Assembly (NCBI RefSeq): GCF_949628265.1
Contig: NC_088790.1
Span: forward strand, 4,964,545-5,028,544
DNA length: 64,000 bases
Source: Cloeon dipterum
Taxonomy: Eukaryota; Arthropoda; Insecta; Ephemeroptera; Baetidae
Direction: 5' to 3'
Under the pieces are notes generated by a model. It saw only the letters and a program-made list of their open reading frames with translations, was not told the origin of the DNA and searched no databases. Positions 62,811 through 64,000 of this stretch are shown here, one piece after another. A program made the translations under genes and the position numbers. Every line of letters begins with the position of its first letter. Positions within the stretch are counted from its first letter, which is position 1.

Positions 62811-64000
62811 CCTTTGCTTTCGAAACACACTCTCTCTGGCTCCTGCTACCGTGCCGACGGGGCGAACCCATTTTTCCCAGCCAAAGGGCGCGTTTTTGCA
62901 CTGCAACCTGTTGGGTGCGGTCTTGTATTTTCCAATTGAACCCATATTATGCATGTTGTGCGACGGGCCCCCCCGGAAATGTTGCAAGGAAATGTGTCGT
63001 GACGTCAAAACTCGGACGCTTAACAAGGTTGAAAATATAGCTGTATGAAATACAGATGTGCATCGAAAGCTTGAGTTCTGGGAATCAATAATTATAAAAG
63101 TTTGGTGATTGTGAGATAACGCGCACGACGAGGTGTAGTGCAATCAGCACGTTTTCCTCAGGTTGGAGGTCAAATTACAAACTTGTTGAACCTGAAAACC
63201 TATAAATTGACACTTAACACGCCCACGTTTTGTCAGAGCGGCCGTATTTCATATCAAAAGAAAGCTGAAAAACCAACAACGTTGATTTTTATTATCGAAT
63301 TCACTCCCAGCCGATTCCCAGGCAAATGTTGTATGCAGGTCAAAGAGAGAAATTCGCACCAAGGGACCGAGATATTGTTTTAAATTTATAAAATGACTCA
63401 GCCAAATCTGCACGGATTTATTCGGGATTGGTAGAAACTCTGAGAGGAAAAAGCAACTGTACTTTACCTCCAAAACGTCCGACTTCTCCTTGCTGGGATA
63501 TAATTGAAAAGAGGAAAAACGAGTGACCAAATCTGTGACTTAACCTTCTTTCACAAAAATGCCATCCTTTGTTATGAAGATCCGTTTCAAAGAGTAAAAT
63601 TCCGCTTCTTCTAACGAGAAAATTGCTTCATGCTGGTCTATTCGCTCTGGTACGACGGTAGGAGGCGAGGATTTTATCACGCCGGCAGTGTAACCGCGCA
63701 CAGAGAGAGCCCAGTTATCATCGTCATCAACATGGGCACCCAGAATGACCACGGCCATTGTGCAGGCCACAATTTCCAGCACGGCCGGCCGCCAACAAAA
63801 TGTTTTATCTGTTTATTTAAGTAAGGCGAAGCGACTATTTATTCTCCATTGTTTTGCAAGAAGAGTAATCTCATCAGAGCAGCAGTGCAGCCACAACAAC
63901 CCTTCGCGCGCGTCCGCAGGGGTTATCAGCCTATGGGGGAGGATTAAACAATTTTAAATTCAAACAATGTGACACGTCATGTCGGTCGACACATTCCTAA

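Larger units (their letters stand above)
39309..64000. other. 24.7 kb without recognised exons, probably seven-up intron
   Basis: No frame here matches nuclear-receptor zinc fingers, the remaining ligand-binding domain or any other family I know. The minus-strand seven-up transcript must cross this stretch to reach its upstream exons. AT-rich DNA alternates with GC-rich, CpG-containing blocks (for example near 42.3, 43.2, 45.5, 48.3, 50.0, 53.0 and 54.6 kb). Frames are often open on both strands in these blocks, as expected from composition rather than coding. Microsatellites and diverged repeats are listed separately. The blocks are candidate developmental enhancers, by inference only. Confidence 0.55.

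Noticed and set aside
62646..63143. Frames with long Arg-Glu or Leu-Ser repeats
   Set aside because: These are translations of the (CT)n arrays.

Overview
The window is animal nuclear DNA, most likely from an arthropod and probably a hexapod. The genes are multi-exon, with GT..AG introns that are AT-rich and often short, AATAAA poly(A) signals and many diverged interspersed repeats. No organism is named because nothing in the sequence fixes it. Exons were assembled by eye from reading frame, splice-site consensus and phase agreement, so single boundaries could be off by a few codons.

Layout. 1-2.3 kb holds the last three exons of an alpha-tubulin gene (+). 3.3-6.2 kb is a complete Gbeta5 gene (-), whose last coding exon carries only 12 coding bases. 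6.75-12.2 kb is a complete basigin gene with three Ig domains (+). 12.9-20.3 kb is a large minus-strand gene that I assemble as one PRR12/QSER1-family gene: a glutamine-rich N-terminal exon joined to a C-terminal DUF4211-type domain. A shorter isoform may end inside intron 1. 21.37-22.57 kb is a 1,202-bp non-autonomous hAT-like transposon with a perfect 8-bp target-site duplication; it sits between the divergent starts of the PRR12/QSER1-like gene and TFIIH p62. 22.9-25.6 kb is complete GTF2H1/Tfb1 (+). 26.9-31.8 kb is complete ARB2A/FAM172A (+). Its last intron contains, antisense, a selenocysteine tRNA. 39.0-39.3 kb is the last coding exon of seven-up/COUP-TF (-).

The remaining 24.7 kb, to the window end, has no exon I recognise. 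It is best read as seven-up intron or upstream DNA. It contains microsatellites, diverged repeats and blocks of higher GC that may be regulatory.

The genes are not an operon-like system; they are housekeeping and developmental genes. Tubulin/Gbeta5, basigin/PRR12-like and ARB2A/seven-up are convergent pairs. Gbeta5/basigin and PRR12-like/GTF2H1 are divergent pairs. The most informative items are the tRNA-Sec, the PRR12/QSER1-like gene with its probable isoform switch, the hAT-like insertion between two promoters, and a predicted acylated N-terminus on ARB2A.
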